Source: Chitinophagales bacterium
GTDB lineage: Bacteria; Bacteroidota; Bacteroidia; Chitinophagales; BACL12
DNA: 7,632 nt
Direction: 5' to 3'
Assembly: GCA_014380545.1 (NCBI GenBank)
Contig: JACMJP010000066.1
Span: 1 to 7,632, forward strand
Part shown: one piece after another, positions 5,962 to 7,632 of the stretch
How positions within the stretch are numbered: the stretch's first letter is position 1
How the letters are laid out: every line of letters starts with the position of its first letter
Program-made: the position numbers and the translations under genes
Notes under the pieces: generated by a model
Told to the model about the DNA's origin: nothing
The model's input: the letters and a program-made list of their open reading frames with translations, nothing else
Databases searched by the model: none

Positions 5962-6519
5962 TTAACTATTATGCAGTATACTGTATATATCACTCATCGG
6001 GAAACCTACCACATTATAATAATCGCCTTCAATTTTATAGATCTTATTTAAGCCTATCCATTCCTGAATGGCATAAGCACCGGCTTTATCAAAAGGTTTG
6101 TAAGTGGAAATGTAAAATGTTATTTCTTCTTCTGTTAATGCATGCATAAATACTTTCGTGAGGGATTCTATATAAATTTCTTTTTGGTCTTTTAAAATAC
6201 AAACACCGGAAATTACTTCATGCATGGTGCCGGACAATTTGCGTAATATATTTTTTGCATCTTCCGAATCAATGGGTTTATTAATTATTGTTTCATGTAA
6301 AATAACAACTGTATCTGCTGTAATAATAATTGCGTTCTCCTGCACATGTTGTTTTGCTTCCTGCATTTTCTTTTTGGCAAGAAATAAAGGAACATCCGCC
6401 ACGGGCATATCAGCGGGAAAACTTTCGTCTACATCCAATTTTAGTACTTCAAACTCAAATCCTGCTTCTGTAAGAATTTGTTTTCTTCTTGGTGAGCCGG
6501 ATGCTAAAATAATCTTCAT
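5962..6519 (-). CDS. maf: Maf family nucleotide pyrophosphatase (probable dTTP/UTP type)
   Basis: This 185-residue cytosolic protein hydrolyses nucleoside triphosphates to monophosphate and pyrophosphate, cleaning the nucleotide pool of non-canonical forms; the family is also linked to arrest of division. All family blocks are present in order: ILASGSPRR (residues 4-12), DES (31-33), ADTVV (68-72), KP (81-82), MHEVISGV (99-106), PFDKAGAYAIQEW (142-154) and EGDYYNVVGFP (164-174). The DKAGAYxIQ block resembles the YhdE-type dTTP/UTP subgroup rather than the YceF m7GTP subgroup (inference). The ATG is at the usual distance before ILASGSPRR. It starts 42 nt after the UbiA-family gene and is probably in its operon. 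Length is normal and no defects are seen. Confidence 0.93.
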   Translation of the reverse strand: MKIILASGSPRRKQILTEAGFEFEVLKLDVDESFPADMPVADVPLFLAKKKMQEAKQHVQENAIIITADTVVILHETIINKPIDSEDAKNILRKLSGTMHEVISGVCILKDQKEIYIESLTKVFMHALTEEEITFYISTYKPFDKAGAYAIQEWIGLNKIYKIEGDYYNVVGFPMSDIYSILHNS

Positions 6520-6561
6520 GTAATTTATTTGTTCTTTGTGCGCAAGGTAATTGAAAGCATT

Positions 6562-7497
6562 TTAAAAATTAACAAAATAATAAACAGGGAAAAATAATAT
6601 GCCGATAAGCATGCAAACTTTGGCAAGCAGGCTCAGGAAAGAAAAATCTTTTTTCTCCTTAGCTTTAATAACTATGTAAAAACAATATGCAAGTATTATC
6701 ATCAACACAACAGCATAATTTAAATACAGCGTATTACCTTTAAGCATACCGAAGAAAATAATATAACCTGTTAAACCAATAACAGATAATAAAATTGCAC
6801 AAATTATACCTTTAGCTGCATTAACTCCCCATGCTATAGGTATGCTGTTTACATATATATGATTATCGCCTTCCATGTCTTCAATATCTTTAATGATCTC
6901 CCGCACAAGCGTTAATAAAAAAGCAAATAGTGAAATTCCGATAATATATTTCCAGCACAAACCCGCAATATAATAATCGCCTTCCCTCTGCAAATTATAT
7001 AAATGCGGTTCAAAAACCCCAATTATTAAAATACTTAAAGCAGTTAAAAGTGCAACAACCAAATTCCCAAGCAAAAGAATACGTTTATAGGAATAGGAAT
7101 AAAAATACAGCAGTAAAATACAAACACCCTGAACAGTTGCCAATTTGATATTGCCCACTTTGTATGCAAGATAAACTCCCAGCAGAAGCCCGCAGATGGT
7201 TATTACCCAATACCCTGTTAATGCAGCTTTCTGCGAAATATATTTTCCAACTATTTGTTTATCGGGTTTATTTATAGCATCCGCTTTAACATCATAGTAG
7301 TCATTGATGATATTTCCTCCCGCACAAATTAAAACGGTGGAAAGTATCAGCAAAAAAAAATGAAAAGCATCAAGTGAAAATAAAATACCGTATGTATTAA
7401 AATTCGGAATGAGTAAAAATATATTCAGAAAATATTGCGTAAGTACAAGTATAATTAAATTAACAGGTCTTATGAGTTTAAACCAGTGTAAGATCAC
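6562..7497 (-). CDS. UbiA-family prenyltransferase (geranylgeranylglycerol-phosphate geranylgeranyltransferase-like)
   Basis: This 311-residue integral membrane enzyme transfers a prenyl group from a polyprenyl diphosphate to an acceptor. It has about eight or nine membrane helices. The first Asp-rich motif, NDYYDVKADAINKPD (65-79), and the second, REIIKDIEDMEGD (199-211), are both intact; these bind Mg2+-diphosphate. The YSYSYKR loop (132-138) and GN (144-145) also fit the family. Bacteroidota genes of this type beside maf are usually annotated as geranylgeranylglycerol-phosphate geranylgeranyltransferase. The true acceptor in these bacteria is not settled, and a quinone-type acceptor cannot be ruled out. 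The start is GTG (7495-7497). An in-frame TAA sits directly before it and no ATG is near, so GTG is the earliest possible start. N-terminal WFKLIRPVNL matches the family's usual opening. Confidence 0.87.
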   Translation of the reverse strand: MILHWFKLIRPVNLIILVLTQYFLNIFLLIPNFNTYGILFSLDAFHFFLLILSTVLICAGGNIINDYYDVKADAINKPDKQIVGKYISQKAALTGYWVITICGLLLGVYLAYKVGNIKLATVQGVCILLLYFYSYSYKRILLLGNLVVALLTALSILIIGVFEPHLYNLQREGDYYIAGLCWKYIIGISLFAFLLTLVREIIKDIEDMEGDNHIYVNSIPIAWGVNAAKGIICAILLSVIGLTGYIIFFGMLKGNTLYLNYAVVLMIILAYCFYIVIKAKEKKDFSFLSLLAKVCMLIGILFFPVYYFVNF

Positions 7498-7542
7498 TTA
7501 TGCTCAAGTTATATAATTTAACTTTATTATCTCAAATTAAAT

Positions 7543-7594
7543 CCACTCACCACTCACCTTCACCACTCACTATTTATTATTATCCCTCCACTCA
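7543..7594. repeat. Cluster of CCACTCA heptamers
   Basis: CCACTCA occurs four times, at 7543-7549, 7550-7556, 7563-7569 and 7588-7594. The middle copies form a 10-nt direct repeat, CACCACTCAC, at 7548-7557 and 7561-7570, separated by 3 nt. The first three lie in the spacer between UbiA and the gene upstream. The fourth is inside the end of that gene (minus-strand codons for Y-E-W). On the minus strand the run reads as GTGAGTGG units right after the stop codon. Confidence 0.6.
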
Positions 7595-7632
7595 TACACC
7601 CAAGCGCTCTGTATCATCTCAAGATGCCCTTC
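7570..7632 (-). CDS. C-terminal end of an unidentified gene (partial)
   Basis: From the right edge, a minus-strand frame runs 20 codons, EGHLEMIQSAWVYEWRDNNK, and ends with TAG (7570-7572). The composition (amphipathic, two Trp, charged tail) looks like a real protein end. The gap of 72 nt to the UbiA GTG start suits an operon neighbour upstream of it. I do not recognise the family. In some Bacteroidota a HAD phosphatase gene sits near this pair, but these residues do not let me assign it. Confidence 0.55.
   Translation of the reverse strand, partial: EGHLEMIQSAWVYEWRDNNK

Noticed and set aside
5974..5983. Palindrome CAGTATACTG as a regulatory site
   Set aside because: It lies within the last codons of maf, is only 10 bp long, and has no promoter next to it.
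5943..6523. Plus-strand frames opposite maf (5943-6149, 6224-6523)
   Set aside because: All Maf motifs are on the minus strand, and the plus frames are antisense shadows.

Overview
The window is AT-rich and reads as chromosomal DNA from a member of the Bacteroidota. The clearest sign is three type IX secretion (T9SS) type A C-terminal sorting domains. Supporting signs are a small membrane protein carrying the GldL-like GALFKxxHxP motif, a TAnnTTTG-type promoter box, and a UbiA-family prenyltransferase gene followed by a Maf gene, a pairing I recall from Bacteroidota. No rRNA, tRNA, CRISPR array, insertion sequence or phage gene was seen.

Layout. (1) Positions 1-1424, minus strand: a T9SS-exported protein with an iodothyronine-deiodinase-like thioredoxin-fold domain. 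It is followed after 6 nt by the first 18 codons of another exported or membrane protein that runs off the left edge. (2) 1549-2022, plus: a five-helix membrane protein, ending in a long hairpin shared with the convergent operon. (3) 2072-2990, minus: a two-gene operon encoding an SRPBCC/AHSA1 protein and a VOC/PhnB-like protein, with a perfect AT-rich palindrome upstream. (4) 3196-5064, minus: a large T9SS-exported protein with seven delta-60 repeats (probably a seven-bladed propeller), an Ig-like segment and a sorting domain. (5) 5141-5876: a block of decayed genes. It holds a MORN/YwqK-like gene and a DUF1801 gene, both with in-frame stops, the latter also with a frameshift. Next to them, on the opposite strand, is an orphan T9SS sorting domain with no cargo. 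(6) 5962-7497, minus: Maf nucleotide pyrophosphatase and UbiA-family prenyltransferase, probably one operon. (7) 7570-7632, minus: the last 20 codons of an unidentified gene, separated from UbiA by a spacer containing CCACTCA heptamer repeats.

How they work together. The two T9SS cargo proteins would be moved to the periplasm by Sec and then exported to the cell surface or medium. The Maf/UbiA pair is housekeeping (nucleotide-pool sanitation and prenyl-lipid synthesis). The SRPBCC/VOC pair is a common accessory cassette of uncertain substrate. The broken DUF1801 and MORN genes belong to small-protein families that, as I recall, often occur near such cassettes. I found no clearly new multi-gene system. 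The best leads are the Cys-form deiodinase-like secreted protein and the decayed block with its orphan sorting domain.
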